In this document: positions 62,970-64,000 of the stretch, piece after piece
How positions within the stretch are numbered: position 1 is the first letter of the stretch
Layout of the letters: each line of letters begins with the position of its first letter
Origin: Rutstroemia sp. NJR-2017a BVV2
Lineage: Eukaryota; Ascomycota; Leotiomycetes; Helotiales; Rutstroemiaceae
Length of the DNA: 64,000 nt
NCBI GenBank assembly: GCA_002946415.1
Contig: NJPS01000027.1
Coordinates: 26,641 to 90,640, forward strand
Direction: 5' to 3'
Position numbers and translations under genes: made by a program
The notes under the pieces: model-generated
What the model was told of the DNA's origin: nothing
Database searches by the model: none
Seen by the model: only the letters and a program-made list of their open reading frames with translations

Positions 62970-63150
62970 AGGGTTAAGGTTATTATAATCCGGGAAGATG
63001 TTAAGGTTAGGGTTATGATAGTAAGGGATTAATATCAGGGAGAGGGTTATCATTATGAGAGTTTGATATCGGGATTAGGGTTATCATAATCAAAGTTTTA
63101 TATCGGGGTTAGAGTTATTATAATAAGGAATTAGTATCAAGATAAGGGTA
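62970..63150 (+). repeat. 34-bp tandem repeat with telomere-like core
   Basis: About five degenerate units of roughly 34 bp, each opening with TTAGGGTTA or a one-base variant and closing with a TATCGGG-type element (units near 63,008, 63,042, 63,076, 63,110). Confidence 0.7.
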
Positions 63151-63885
63151 ATTGAAAGTATATATATAAAAAAGATTTTTAGAATAATGATAATTATATA
63201 ATAAGAAAATATTAAAGGGAAGAGTATATTAAAATTACAATAACGAATTTTCAGGATATCAAGAAGTAAAATAATATATGAAACTTGATATAATTAGTAA
63301 ATACGAAAGATAGAAAAAAGAAGAAATTATATATTAGAATAGGGTTAAATCATCAATATATAAGATCAACAGCATAATAAAAATAATAATATAATAAGAA
63401 TTATAAGAAGATACCAATAATAATTAAGTAAGAATAATAAAGATATATAAAATATCAGAATTAGAATAATCGATTAGAGAAAAACGATAAGATTATAGAA
63501 GAAATAAAGTAATAAAATTAAGAGATAATTAAAATTAATAAAAGAAGAAAAGTATCAAGAGAATAAAGATAATAGTAACATCAAAATAAAAATATAATTA
63601 AAATAGAGATATAATATATATATAGAAGAGAAATTATTATATAAAGAATATATAATATCAAATATATCAGAATCGAATAAAAATAGAAAATAAGTATTAA
63701 GAGAAAGGAGAAGAAGAATAATTATAACAAATATATTGAGAGATAATATAATATAATATCAAAGAAAGATCGAAGTAATTATATTATAATATAAAGCGAT
63801 CACGAATATAACAAAGTCATACAAATATAAGGATAAGAAAATATTTATAATGTAAATATATTCGGATGAAAGAACTATAGAATAA
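63151..63885. other. Telomere-proximal AT-rich DNA
   Basis: No coding frame or repeat recognised. It joins the telomeric array directly at 63,886. Confidence 0.4.
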
Positions 63886-64000
63886 TTAGGGTTAGGGTTA
63901 GGGTTAGGGTTAGGGTTAGGGTTAGGGTTAGGGTTAGGGTTAGGGTTAGGGTTAGGGTTAGGGTTAGGGTTAGGGTTAGGGTTAGGGTTAGGGTTAGGGT
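63886..64000 (+). repeat. Telomere, (TTAGGG)19
   Basis: Nineteen uninterrupted TTAGGG units plus one base to the end of the window, in the orientation expected at a right chromosome end (G-rich strand running to its 3' end). Confidence 0.98.

Noticed and set aside
1..64000. tRNA or rRNA genes
   Set aside because: No cloverleaf or ribosomal sequence was recognised by eye; a covariance-model scan would settle this.

Overview
This looks like the right-hand end of a chromosome from a filamentous ascomycete (Pezizomycotina). The last 115 bases are uninterrupted TTAGGG repeats. The transposons carry the C-to-T/G-to-A decay of repeat-induced point mutation (RIP). The intact genes have short GT-AG introns and belong to fungal families: a fungal phytochrome, a PAS hybrid histidine kinase and a Zn2Cys6 regulator. 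A leotiomycete would fit, but that is only an impression.

Layout. (1) 1-13,700 is extremely AT-rich. It holds a Ty3/gypsy chromodomain element (E1, + strand) with a second copy of the same family (E2, - strand) inserted into its 3' untranslated region, followed by an unidentified RIP-eroded coding relic. (2) 13,700-32,000 is a gene island of normal composition. It holds the 3' end of a Tad-like LINE ending in (AATC)8, a small SAM-domain gene, an unknown gene with an in-frame stop, a short ubiquitin-ligase-like fragment, a PAS-PAS hybrid histidine kinase, a complete nine-exon phytochrome kinase (1,218 codons before the stop, rebuilt here with eight introns) and a disabled Zn2Cys6 factor. (3) 31,990-54,215 is a stack of transposons: a MITE, a Fot1/pogo relic, LTR fragments, and a three-level nest in which element A1 sits in B1 (TSD CCTTT) and B1 sits in C (TSD GATAG). 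(4) 54,940-60,300 is a RIP-mutated telomere-linked RecQ helicase (TLH) gene, still in one reading frame. (5) 60,300-63,885 is subtelomeric low-complexity DNA with a 12-bp minisatellite and a 34-bp repeat built around telomere-like TTAGGGTTA. (6) 63,886-64,000 is the telomere.

The two histidine kinases lie in tandem on the - strand and both keep the phospho-relay residues (His, Asp, Lys), so both look able to feed a His-Asp relay. The phytochrome also keeps its probable bilin cysteine. These sensors are sandwiched between RIP-inactivated blocks within about 45 kb of a telomere. Of the other genes on the island, two are disabled or fragmentary, one has an in-frame stop, and the SAM gene is short but has no visible lesion.
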